Notes under the pieces: model-generated | Database searches by the model: none | Told to the model about the DNA's origin: nothing | What the model saw: only the letters and a program-made list of their open reading frames with translations | NCBI RefSeq assembly: GCF_002797435.1 | Contig: NZ_PGEN01000001.1 | Location: forward strand, 2,726,501 to 2,790,500 | Source: Sphingomonas koreensis | Lineage (GTDB): Bacteria > Pseudomonadota > Alphaproteobacteria > Sphingomonadales > Sphingomonadaceae | DNA length: 64,000 bases | Reading direction: 5' to 3' | Program-made: the position numbers and the translations under genes | Part shown: in pieces, positions 43,200 through 50,774 of the stretch | Position numbering within the stretch: the first letter of the stretch is position 1 | Layout of the letters: each line of letters starts with the position of its first letter

Positions 43200-44459
43200 T
43201 CAGCGCACTCCACGGATCGGCAGCACGCACAATGCCGATCCGAACACGAAGACCACCGCCACCCAGAAGATCGCGCGGTAGTCATTGGCGAACAGGTACA
43301 GCAGTCCTGCCGCCATCAACGGGCTGATGATCTGGGGAATGTTCACCGCGGTGGTCAGGATGCCCAGGTCCTTGCCCTCGTCGCCGAGTGCGCTCTTGGG
43401 CAGCACCTGGGTCATCAGCGCCATGTCGATCGACATGAACAAGCCGTATCCGACCCCGATGATCGCGGCATAGGCCCACATGCCCTGCATGCTCGGCGCT
43501 GCGAGCGGCGCGACCATCGCGCAGCCCATGATCAGGCTGCCCAGGATCACGAAGGGTTTCCGCGCCTGGTATCTGTCCGAAAGCCAGCCCGAGATGAGCG
43601 AGGAGGCGACGAGGCAGATCAGCGTGACGACCGCCATATTGGCGATGGCGACGTTCGACGCCTCGTTGCCGAGGCCGATATAGTCGCGAAGGATATAGAG
43701 CAGATACGCGGCGACCGCCTGATATCCCATATAGATGAAGAAGCGGCTGGCGAACGCCCAGGCGAAATCGGGGTGCTCGCGCGGATTGATCCAGAAACCC
43801 TTCAGAAACTCCCGCCAGTGCACCGGCCGGTGAGGTAGATGGTCGCTCCGCGGCTCGCGATTGATCGCGACGAAAGCGAGACACGAGGCGGCGATAGCGC
43901 CCGCGAACAAGCCATAGGCGAGCACGCGTTCGCCCGCGAGGTAGCCCGCAACGACGGTGCCCGCGGTCAGTCCCGCGGTCATGCCCGCACCGACGATACC
44001 GCTCACGGCGCCGCGGTTTTCCGGCGCGAAGCGGTCGGCGATCAGCGTCGTCATCGCCGGCTGCATCGAATTGTAGGCGACCGCCGCCATCACCCACAGC
44101 ACCATCAGCGACCAGAAGCTGGTCATCCACGAAACGCCGAACAACGCTGCCGACCCGATCAGCGATCCGATCGCGATCCAGGGCGAACGGCGGCCCCAGC
44201 GGCTGCGCGTGCGGTCGGAAAGCGCGCCCGCGATCGGGGTGGTCAACGTCGAGAAGACCGAGGTGATTCCGAACATCAGGGCGAGGTTGCCGACCTTCGA
44301 CGCCTCGTCGAACTCGGCGATCTGATTGGGCAACAGCACGCCCATCACGCCGCTGTAGAGCGCCATCAGCAGGAAGAAATTGACCATCAGCGACAGCTGC
44401 AGCTTCGTGCGCTGCGGCCCGAGCACGTATGCGGGGTTGGTGTCGGCGGCGCTGGCCAT
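43200..44459 (-). CDS. MFS transporter of the GPH/SLC45-like sugar group
   Basis: A 419-residue carrier with about twelve membrane segments. The loop GALSDRTRSRWGRRSPWIAIGSL and the N-terminal NFFLLMALYSGVMGVLLPNQIAEF are typical of the sugar-carrying SLC45/GPH-like branch. It likely brings a mono- or oligosaccharide across the inner membrane after TonB receptor 2 delivers it to the periplasm. A ribosome site GGAGAGACC precedes ATG 44459. It lies 39 bases after the enolase-family gene on the same strand and 91 bases before the receptor gene, giving an enolase-MFS-TonB set. The substrate is not readable from sequence. Confidence 0.83.
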   Translation of the reverse strand: MASAADTNPAYVLGPQRTKLQLSLMVNFFLLMALYSGVMGVLLPNQIAEFDEASKVGNLALMFGITSVFSTLTTPIAGALSDRTRSRWGRRSPWIAIGSLIGSAALFGVSWMTSFWSLMVLWVMAAVAYNSMQPAMTTLIADRFAPENRGAVSGIVGAGMTAGLTAGTVVAGYLAGERVLAYGLFAGAIAASCLAFVAINREPRSDHLPHRPVHWREFLKGFWINPREHPDFAWAFASRFFIYMGYQAVAAYLLYILRDYIGLGNEASNVAIANMAVVTLICLVASSLISGWLSDRYQARKPFVILGSLIMGCAMVAPLAAPSMQGMWAYAAIIGVGYGLFMSIDMALMTQVLPKSALGDEGKDLGILTTAVNIPQIISPLMAAGLLYLFANDYRAIFWVAVVFVFGSALCVLPIRGVR

Positions 44460-44498
44460 GGTCTCTCCGGTGATCGCTTCTTCTGCTTCCGTCTGGTC

Positions 44499-45650
44499 TT
44501 ACTCGGCCGCTTGCGGCCCATCGGGCACGAGCCGCAGTCCCGCGTGGCGCGGGCGCCGATGCGGTCCGCCGCTGCTGTTCCAGCCGGGTGCGGCGCCATT
44601 GGCAAGCGCTGCCTCGTCGATCTCGATTCCCAGGCCTGGCGCATCGCCCAGGCGGATGCCGCCATCGGTCACGACCTGGTCCACTTTCAGGCCCCTGGGC
44701 GCGTTCCAGTCCTGTACTTCGATCCCGATCATGTTGGGCATCGCCGCGGCGGCATGCGCCACCGGGTTGGCGTTGTAGCCGACCGGAGAGACGGGCAGGT
44801 TGCGCGCATGCGCGGCGGTGGCGACGCGCAGGAAATGGGTGATGCCCCAGACGCTGCCGGTCTGGACGACGTCCACCGCCCGTGCATCGAACAGCGGCGT
44901 GAACTGATCGAGCCCGGTCAGATTCTCGCCCGTCGCCACCGCGGCGCGGCAGGCGCGCGAGATGCGGGCATGGCCTTCGGCGTCCCAGCGGCGCACCGGC
45001 TCCTCGATCCAGGTGAGGTCGAGTTGCGCCTCGATCTCGGCGAGATGACGCACCGCCTGCTTGACGTTCCAGGCCTCGTTGACGTCGAGCATCATCGCGG
45101 GGCGGCTGGTATTGACCGACAGGATATCGCGCGCCGTCAGCAGCCGGCCGATGTCGCGGGCGGTGTCGCGGCCGCCCTTGATCTTGGCCGAGGAAAAGCC
45201 GCGCGAGGCCCAGTCGCGATAATGCGCGGCGAACGCATCGTCGGGCAGGCCGTAGCACAGGCCCGAAGCGTAGCCGGGTACGAACCGGTCGAGCGCGCCG
45301 AGCGTGCGCCACAGCGGTTCGTCCGCCATCTTGGCCTTGAGATCCCACAGCGCCATGTCGATCGCGGCGATCGCGCCATAGGTTGCGCCGGCGTGGCCGC
45401 TCTTGAATACATGCGCCAGCATCGAATCGTAAAGCGCGGTCACGGCGCGCGGATCCTGCCCTTCCACAGCGGGAAAGACGCGGGCGATATCGACATGCTG
45501 GCCGAGCCCGATGCCGGTCAATCCGCCATCAGTCTCCAGCAACAGGATCGGTACTTCGGTGACGCCGCTCTCGACCACCCCGTTCACGTCGCCCACCGGC
45601 CGACCCCAGTCGTGGGTCGTAGTCAGGCTGCGATATCCGGTGATCTTCAT
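44499..45650 (-). CDS. Enolase-superfamily sugar-acid dehydratase-like protein with non-canonical active site
   Basis: A 383-residue mandelate racemase/muconate lactonising enzyme-type protein. The KxK motif (K156, K158 in SAKIKGG) and likely metal ligands D189 (MLDVNEAW), E216 (WIEEPV) and E242 (ATGEN) are present. The usual His-Asp dyad is not seen: the HG position reads SPVGYN (V290) and the QPD position reads VVQTGSVWG. One lysine base may suffice for a syn-dehydration or epimerisation. ATG 45650 starts the conserved MKITGYRS; in-frame sequence to 45746 crosses the operator and is rejected. It leads an enolase-MFS-TonB set and is divergent from regulator 3. The substrate, probably an aldonate or uronate, is unknown. 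Confidence 0.8.
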   Translation of the reverse strand: MKITGYRSLTTTHDWGRPVGDVNGVVESGVTEVPILLLETDGGLTGIGLGQHVDIARVFPAVEGQDPRAVTALYDSMLAHVFKSGHAGATYGAIAAIDMALWDLKAKMADEPLWRTLGALDRFVPGYASGLCYGLPDDAFAAHYRDWASRGFSSAKIKGGRDTARDIGRLLTARDILSVNTSRPAMMLDVNEAWNVKQAVRHLAEIEAQLDLTWIEEPVRRWDAEGHARISRACRAAVATGENLTGLDQFTPLFDARAVDVVQTGSVWGITHFLRVATAAHARNLPVSPVGYNANPVAHAAAAMPNMIGIEVQDWNAPRGLKVDQVVTDGGIRLGDAPGLGIEIDEAALANGAAPGWNSSGGPHRRPRHAGLRLVPDGPQAAE

Positions 45651-45699
45651 GCGTGGTGAGGCCCCTATGCCGGGCATTGCTTCCGCCCGCTGTCGAAAC

Positions 45700-45713
45700 A
45701 TAGTATGTATTAT
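45700..45713. promoter_or_regulatory. AT-rich operator, imperfect (motif A, site 5)
   Basis: ATAGTATGTATTAT, a motif A variant with one perfect half (GTATTAT) and two changes in the other. It lies in the 205-base divergent region between the enolase-family gene and regulator 3, where one site could govern both and allow autoregulation. This makes regulator 3 the leading candidate for reading motif A. Confidence 0.52.
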
Positions 45714-45855
45714 CTTTCTAAATCCGCAAGCCCCCGCAAACCGCAACCCCGCGGAACTGCAAGCCCTTGACGGATCGGGCTTTCCGGCTTCACCCTTTCT
45801 GTACGAGGGCGTACAAGAGTGATTGGGAAGCGAACCGGGTGAGCGAGACAGGCGA

Positions 45856-46590
45856 ATGAACAGCGAAGCAACGGCCGCGCATCAGCGGGTCCGCCGGCGC
45901 CCGCGCCTGTCGACTGCGGTGGTCGAGGATCTGGTTAATGCGATCGTCATGGGCACCTATCCGGTCGGCACCGCGCTGCCGCCCGAAAACATGCTGTGCG
46001 AGATGTACGATGTCAGCCGCACCGTGGTGCGCGAGGCGACGACGGCGCTGACCGAGAAGGGGCTGGTCGTCTCGCAACAGGGGCGCGGCACGATCGTGCG
46101 CGGCAGTCGCGCGTGGAACATGCTCGATCCGATGATCCTCTCCGCGCTGTTCCAGGGCGAGGAGGGGCTGCGCTATCTCGACAATCTGTCCGAGATCCGC
46201 ACGCTGCTCGAATCGGCCATGGCGGCGAAGGCGGCGGCGAACGCCACGCCCGAAGCCGTCGCAGAACTCGCTGCCCAGATCGACAAGCTCGAAACGCTGG
46301 TGACGATGCCTTCGGCCTATGTGGTCGAGGATCTGCGCTTCCACGACATCATCATGGATATGTCGGGCGATCGCCTCAGCAAGGCGATCATCGACGGTAT
46401 CCAGTCCGAAGCGCTGCGCACCCATGGCTATTCGGGCAAGCTCAGCGTCGAGCATGTCAAGCTGACCCATGCCGCGCACCGCAGCGTCTATGAGGCGATC
46501 GCCGCGCGCGATCCCGACCGCGCGTCGAAGGCGATGCGCGAGCATATCGCCGGATCCTGGGAAAAGCGGCGGGCGCAGCCGCGGGGGTAG
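45856..46590 (+). CDS. GntR/FadR-family (FCD) transcriptional regulator 3
   Basis: A 244-residue regulator: winged helix (VVEDLVNAIVMGTYPVGTALPPENMLCEMYDVSRTVVREATTALTEKG), linker SRAWNMLDPMILSALFQG, and an FCD domain (LSEIRTLLESAMAAKAAA, DLRFHDIIMDMSGDR, HAAHRSVYEAIAARD) with the histidines that usually bind a metal. ATG 45856 has AGG just upstream and starts MNSEATAAHQRVRRRPRLS; a TTG at 45823 is a weaker start. It is transcribed away from the enolase-MFS-TonB set. It probably represses that set in the absence of a sugar-acid inducer, and possibly the wider motif A group. Confidence 0.88.
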   Translation: MNSEATAAHQRVRRRPRLSTAVVEDLVNAIVMGTYPVGTALPPENMLCEMYDVSRTVVREATTALTEKGLVVSQQGRGTIVRGSRAWNMLDPMILSALFQGEEGLRYLDNLSEIRTLLESAMAAKAAANATPEAVAELAAQIDKLETLVTMPSAYVVEDLRFHDIIMDMSGDRLSKAIIDGIQSEALRTHGYSGKLSVEHVKLTHAAHRSVYEAIAARDPDRASKAMREHIAGSWEKRRAQPRG

Positions 46591-46694
46591 CTCTGGAAGT
46601 CGTCACCCCAGCAGTTTGTTTCTTGGCGGATCTCAGGGCCGCCGTGCCATCGCGCGAATGACCGGAAGGGATGGAAAGTGGTCGCAACCCCTCT

Positions 46695-46804
46695 CCGTCA
46701 TCCCGGCCTTGTGCCGGGATCCACGGCGCCCCGGGGCGATGCGATCAAGCCTTTTCCCTCCTGCTCGCCTCCCGGTGGATCCCGGCACAAGGCCGGGATG
46801 ACGG
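46695..46804. repeat. Inverted-repeat element (REP/MITE-like), intact copy
   Basis: Perfect 30-base terminal inverted repeats (left arm begins CCGTCATCCCGGCCTTGTGC) enclose about 50 bases. Each arm can itself fold as CCCGGC...GCCGGG. Same family as 39212-39320 and 60805-60915. Confidence 0.85.
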
Positions 46805-46828
46805 TCTATGCGCAATGGCTGCAATTAA

Positions 46829-46907
46829 TCGCTTCCTGCCAGTCCGCTTTTGGCCGCCGCTTCACCCCCTGGAACGACCGAAATTGGGGTGGAAAGCTGC
46901 CGTTCGC
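46829..46907 (+). repeat. Dispersed direct repeat, copy 2
   Basis: Close match to 38564-38640 in the same orientation, beginning TCGCTTCCTGCCAGTCCGC. Located immediately after the inverted-repeat element. Confidence 0.7.
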
Positions 46908-46949
46908 TTCTTCTCCCTCTCCCGCTGGCGGGAGAGGGCCGGGGTGAGG

Positions 46950-46974
46950 GTCTTCTTCTTCTTCTTCTTCTTCT
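46950..46974 (+). repeat. TTC trinucleotide microsatellite
   Basis: About eight uninterrupted TTC units directly after a GGGGTGAGGG hairpin-type repeat, in non-coding DNA. Confidence 0.85.
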
Positions 46975-47203
46975 GCCTTCGCTGAGGACGTGACCCAAGC
47001 GGTTGGATGGAAACGAACAAGAAGACCCTCCCCAACCCCTCCCGCAAGCGGGAGGGGCTAAGAAGTGCGAATGTCCGAATGGGGGGTCGCTTGCCGACAG
47101 TCGGATTTTTCAGCGCCGGTTCCGGTATCGGACAATGGGGAAGCCCCATCCTCCGCAACTGCCCTGGCGGATCCCGGCGGGAAGGCCGGGATGACGGTGT
47201 CGG

Positions 47204-47560
47204 CTAGGCTTGCTCCGCCAGTGCGTAGATCCGCTCCATCTCGACCCAGGTCTGATCGGGCGCGAAGGGCAGCGATTTCTGAAAGCTCGCCATCAGCGCG
47301 TCCCATGCCGCGACCTCCGGATTCGCTTCGTCCCGCAGGCGCTTCACCTCGGGGTCGGGCGCGCGATCGGTGTCCTGTTCCATCACCATGAACATGCGGT
47401 CGCCGATCAGCCAGATTTCGAGCGACTCGACTCCGTCGGCACGGATCGCGGCATTCACCGCGGCGGGCGGCCCGCCGGGCTCGTGCCAGCGGCGATAGGC
47501 GGCGATCAGGCCGGGATCGTCGTGCAGATCGACGGCAAAGCAGCGGCGGACGATTGGCAT
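47204..47560 (-). CDS. rhaM: L-rhamnose mutarotase
   Basis: A 118-residue RhaM-type protein (COG3254) that interconverts alpha and beta L-rhamnopyranose. Typical features are the N-terminal RRCFAVDLHDDPGLIAAYRRWHE, the central IRADGVESLEIWLIGDRMFMVMEQD and the C-terminal WVEMERIYAL. ATG 47560 has GGAG nine bases upstream; the in-frame extension to 47617 crosses the divergent operator and is rejected. It is transcribed away from the DUF4432/CoA-transferase operon with only 85 bases between starts, so both likely share regulation. It supports rhamnose or a related 6-deoxy sugar as the theme of this region. Confidence 0.85.
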   Translation of the reverse strand: MPIVRRCFAVDLHDDPGLIAAYRRWHEPGGPPAAVNAAIRADGVESLEIWLIGDRMFMVMEQDTDRAPDPEVKRLRDEANPEVAAWDALMASFQKSLPFAPDQTWVEMERIYALAEQA

Positions 47561-47611
47561 TCTACGATTCTCCGGAACGTCGATTGACGCGTTGCGCCAT
47601 CCTGCCCTAAA

Positions 47612-47635
47612 CATCATACATCGTACAATATGATG
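47612..47635. promoter_or_regulatory. Operator CATCATA-N10-TATGATG in the rhaM/DUF4432 divergon
   Basis: Seven-base half-sites CATCATA (47612-47618) and TATGATG (47629-47635) form a perfect inverted repeat with a ten-base spacer, just before the ribosome site of the DUF4432 gene and upstream of rhaM. Related CATCATA half-sites occur before both GH28 genes (54431 and 61727). Confidence 0.55.
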
Positions 47636-47645
47636 ATGGAGCGGG

Positions 47646-48827
47646 ATGGTGCCAAGGCTCTATGGCGAGACCCTTAACCGGCGCGACCTTGCCGCGCGAT
47701 CGGGTTCGCTTTCGCAATTCGCGGGCGTGCGTCTGTCGACGCTGGGCGACGGGGTCGAGCGCGGGGTGCGGCAACTGGAGTTCCGCACCGGATCGGGCCT
47801 GCGTTTCACGGTGCTGGTCGATCGCGCGATGGACATCGCCGAGTGCGAGCATAATGGCCGCGCGGTCGGCTGGCATTCGCCCTCGGGCTTCCGCCACCCC
47901 GGGCTGCACGATTATGAGGGCGAGGGCGGCCTTGGCTGGTTCCGCTCGATGTCGGGCCTGCTCGTCACTTGCGGCCTCGACCATGTCCTGTTCATGCACG
48001 ACGATCCCGCCGGCCATTATCATTACGGCCCGCGCGAGAAGGTGTCCTCCTCGCTCCACGGCCGCATCGGCACCATCCCCGCGCGGCTGACCGGCTATGG
48101 CGAAAGCTGGGAGGGCGAGCGCTGCGTCCTCTGGGCCGAGGGGGTTGTCCAGCAATCGACCGTGTTCGGCGAAGACCTTCATCTCATCCGCCGGATCGAG
48201 GCGGATGTCGGCGGCGACGAGATCAGGCTGCACGATCGCGTGGTCAATCACGGCTTCTACCGCACCCCGCACATGTACTGCTACCATATCAACGTCAGCC
48301 ATCCGGTGGTGGCCGAAGGCTCGCGCTACGTCGCGCCGGTCCGGGACGTGATCTGGGCCGCGCATCAGGACAAGTATCGCGACCAGAATACGGGTTACCG
48401 CACCCTCCCCGCGCCGATCGTCAATTTCCACGAGCAGGTGTGGCAGCACGACATGGCTGCCGATGCAGACGGCAAGGTCAATGTCGCGCTGGTCAACGAG
48501 GCGCTCGGCTTCGGGTTCGAGGTCGAGACGCGCAAGGACCAGTTCCCCGCCATGTACGAGTGGCAGAATCTGCACGCCGGCCATTACGCCGTGGGGATCG
48601 AGCCTTCGACCAACCATGTCATGGGCAAGGATTTCGCGCGCGAGCGTGGCGAGCTGATCTGGCTCGAGCATGGCGAGGCGCGGCGCTACGACAGCGTCTT
48701 CCGTATCCTCCCCGATGCCGAAGCCGTCGCCGACGCCGTGCAGCGGATCGAGGGCGTAGCGCTCCAGCCCGCCGAAGACTATCCCGTGCCCTCGGGCAAT
48801 TTCCCGCCGATCGGGGGCGCCAAGTGA
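47646..48827 (+). CDS. DUF4432 aldose-1-epimerase-like protein
   Basis: A 393-residue protein of the DUF4432 galactose-mutarotase-like fold (GVRQLEFRTGSGLRFTVLVDRAMDIAECEHNG, EIRLHDRVVNHGFYRTPHMYCYHINVSHP, MYEWQNLHAGHYAVGIEPSTNHVMG). Members are thought to epimerise or bind sugars; biochemical roles are poorly known. No signal peptide, so it is cytosolic. GGAG precedes the ATG. It opens a seven-gene operon whose next gene overlaps by GTGA and ends with glycerate kinase. With divergent RhaM it suggests this locus begins with anomer handling of a reducing sugar, after which the SDR can oxidise it at C1. Confidence 0.82.
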   Translation: MVPRLYGETLNRRDLAARSGSLSQFAGVRLSTLGDGVERGVRQLEFRTGSGLRFTVLVDRAMDIAECEHNGRAVGWHSPSGFRHPGLHDYEGEGGLGWFRSMSGLLVTCGLDHVLFMHDDPAGHYHYGPREKVSSSLHGRIGTIPARLTGYGESWEGERCVLWAEGVVQQSTVFGEDLHLIRRIEADVGGDEIRLHDRVVNHGFYRTPHMYCYHINVSHPVVAEGSRYVAPVRDVIWAAHQDKYRDQNTGYRTLPAPIVNFHEQVWQHDMAADADGKVNVALVNEALGFGFEVETRKDQFPAMYEWQNLHAGHYAVGIEPSTNHVMGKDFARERGELIWLEHGEARRYDSVFRILPDAEAVADAVQRIEGVALQPAEDYPVPSGNFPPIGGAK

Positions 48828-49570
48828 AGGGCCGCACGGTTCTTTACACCGGGGCGGCCGGCGGCCTTGGCCTCGACACGACATTGCTGCTGATCGAGCG
48901 CGGCGCGACGGTGGTCGCGATCGACCATGATCTCGCCAAGGTCGAGGCGCTCGAGGCGGCGGCACGCGGGAAGGGGCCGGGGAGGCTGATCGTCTCGACG
49001 GCGGATCTCGCCGATCTCGACCGGCTGCGCGTCACGCTCGACATCCTGATCGAGGAAACCGGCGGGTTCGATGTCGTCATCAACAATGCCGCAATCTACC
49101 CGTCCAAGCCGTTCGAGGACTATTCGATCGCGGAGCATCAGGCGATCCAGCGCGTCAATGTCGACGCGGGCATCGTCGCGGTGCAGGCGGCGCTGCCGGG
49201 GATGCAGGCAAAGGGATTTGGTCGCATCATCAACGTCTCAAGCATCACCATTTCGGGCGGCTGGGCCAACCTCTCGCCCTATGTGGCCTCGAAGATGGCG
49301 CTGGTCGGCCTCACCCGTGCGTGGGCGCGCGAATTCGGCGCCTGGGGCGTCACCGTCAACGCGATCGCGCCCGGCGCCTTCCCGACCGACGCCGAGAAGA
49401 TCCATCCCGACCCCGAGGGCTATAACCGCATGGTGCTCGACGCCCAGTCGATCAAGCGCCGCGGCACCGCCCGCGACATCGCCAACGCCATCGCCTTTTT
49501 CGCGAGCGACGAGTCCGGTTTCGTCACCGGCCAGACGCTGCACGTCAATGGCGGCTGGACCATGAACTGA
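48824..49570 (+). CDS. SDR family dehydrogenase in the CoA-transferase operon
   Basis: A 248-residue SDR starting at GTG 48824 (GTGA overlap). Motifs are YTGAAGGLG for the cofactor, INNAAIYPSKPF (NNA form), catalytic S and YxxxK in VSSITISGGWANLSPYVASKMA and the C-terminus GQTLHVNGGWTMN. It is likely a sugar 1-dehydrogenase, acting on the sugar handled by DUF4432/RhaM, or an aldonate dehydrogenase. L-rhamnose or apiose 1-dehydrogenase would fit because neither is obvious elsewhere. The next gene, a CoA-transferase, begins ten bases later. Substrate is not decided by sequence. Confidence 0.82.
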   Translation: MKGRTVLYTGAAGGLGLDTTLLLIERGATVVAIDHDLAKVEALEAAARGKGPGRLIVSTADLADLDRLRVTLDILIEETGGFDVVINNAAIYPSKPFEDYSIAEHQAIQRVNVDAGIVAVQAALPGMQAKGFGRIINVSSITISGGWANLSPYVASKMALVGLTRAWAREFGAWGVTVNAIAPGAFPTDAEKIHPDPEGYNRMVLDAQSIKRRGTARDIANAIAFFASDESGFVTGQTLHVNGGWTMN

Positions 49571-49580
49571 GGAAGACGAC

Positions 49581-50774
49581 GTGACCAATATCCTGAGCGG
49601 CATCCGCGTGCTCGACTGCTCGATCGCGATGGCAGGACCGTTCGCGGCGCAGCGCATGGGCGACATGGGCGCCGACGTGGTCAAGGTCGAGCCGACCAGC
49701 GGCGAATGGCAGCGTCACGCCTCTGCCGGCGGTGCCAACGGCAACAAGATCAACGTCTCGTTCCTCTCGCTCAACCGCAACAAGCGCAGCCTCGCGGTCG
49801 ATCTCAAGGCGCCTGAGGGCAAGGCGCTGCTGCTCGAACTGGTCAAGGATGCCGACGTGTTCCTCCAGAACTATCGTCCCGGCGTCGCCGAGCGGCTGGG
49901 TGTCGATTATGCGACGCTCAGCGCGATCAACCCGAGTCTCGTTTACGTCTCGATGTCCGGCTATGGCGAGGACGGGCCTTACCGCAATTATCCCGGCCAG
50001 GATCTGCTGCTCCAGGGCATGTCGGGCGCGATGATGTCGACGGGGGCGGAGGGCGCGCCGCCGTCCGCCGCGGGCCAGTATCTGGTCGATGCGGTCACCG
50101 CCTATTCGGCGTTCGAGGGCGCATTGGCGGCGTTGTTCCACCGCGAGCGGACGGGCGAGGGCCAGCTGGTGCAGGTCAACATGCTCGACGCGATCACCAC
50201 GATTCAGATGCAGGAATTGTCGGTGTTCACAGTGGGCGAGAAGCCGCAAGCGCGATCGGCCGAGCCGCACGCGCATAGCTATATCCGTGCGCCGTACGGC
50301 GTTTTCGCGACCGCTGACGGTTACATCACCGTCGCCATGGCCTCGCTCAAGAAGCTCGGCGAGCTGTTCGAGGACAGCTTCTTCGAGGGCCTCGACGACG
50401 AGCGCGACAGCTGGGCACTGCGCGACCAGATCTTTGCCAAGGTCCGGGAACACCTGCCCGCGCGTACCAGTGCGCAATGGCTCGAAGCGATGCGCGCGCG
50501 CGATATCTGGGCCGGCCCGGTCTACGGTTATGCCGATCTGGTCGAGGATCCCCAGATCAAACACAACGGTACCTTTGTCGAATATGACCATCCGACCGAG
50601 GGGCGGGTGAAGGCGCCGGGCTTCCCGATCCGCTTCTCCAAGACGCCTTCGACCGTCGCGCGCGGCGCGCCGCTGGTCGGCGAACACAGTCGCGAGCTGC
50701 TGCGCGAGGCGGGTCTGGATGGGAAGGCGATCGAGGCGCTGATCGAATCGGGCGTGGTGCGCCAGCACGCATGA
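49581..50774 (+). CDS. Class III (CaiB/BaiF) CoA-transferase
   Basis: A 397-residue family III CoA-transferase. Signatures are LSGIRVLDCSIAMAGPFAAQ, MGADVVKVEP, LNRNKRSLAVDLKAPEG, LQNYRPGVAERLGVDY and the catalytic aspartate D141 in YPGQDLLLQGMSG. Such enzymes move CoA between organic acids such as formate/oxalate, carnitine and mesaconate. Finding one between a sugar SDR and an enoyl-CoA hydratase suggests a sugar-derived acid is activated as a CoA thioester, which is unusual for sugar catabolism. The GTG start at 49581 is preceded by GAGGAAGA. The stop overlaps the next gene by ATGA. Confidence 0.88.
   Translation: MTNILSGIRVLDCSIAMAGPFAAQRMGDMGADVVKVEPTSGEWQRHASAGGANGNKINVSFLSLNRNKRSLAVDLKAPEGKALLLELVKDADVFLQNYRPGVAERLGVDYATLSAINPSLVYVSMSGYGEDGPYRNYPGQDLLLQGMSGAMMSTGAEGAPPSAAGQYLVDAVTAYSAFEGALAALFHRERTGEGQLVQVNMLDAITTIQMQELSVFTVGEKPQARSAEPHAHSYIRAPYGVFATADGYITVAMASLKKLGELFEDSFFEGLDDERDSWALRDQIFAKVREHLPARTSAQWLEAMRARDIWAGPVYGYADLVEDPQIKHNGTFVEYDHPTEGRVKAPGFPIRFSKTPSTVARGAPLVGEHSRELLREAGLDGKAIEALIESGVVRQHA

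Larger units (their letters stand above)
46591..47203. other. Gene-free 613-base region of dispersed repeats
   Basis: No convincing gene is present. The region holds a 110-base inverted-repeat element, a 79-base direct repeat, a TTC microsatellite, short hairpins of the type CTCCCGCTGGCGGGAG and CCCTCCCGCAAGCGGGAGGG, and a half copy of the inverted-repeat element near 47168-47197. The short open frames here are repeat translations without family features. Confidence 0.75.

Noticed and set aside
45651..45746. N-terminal extension of the enolase-family protein
   Set aside because: It crosses the operator in the divergent promoter; the family start MKITGYRS is at 45650.
46658..47391. Several short open frames in the repeat region
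   Set aside because: They translate inverted repeats and the TTC tract, overlap each other on both strands and lack ribosome sites or family features.
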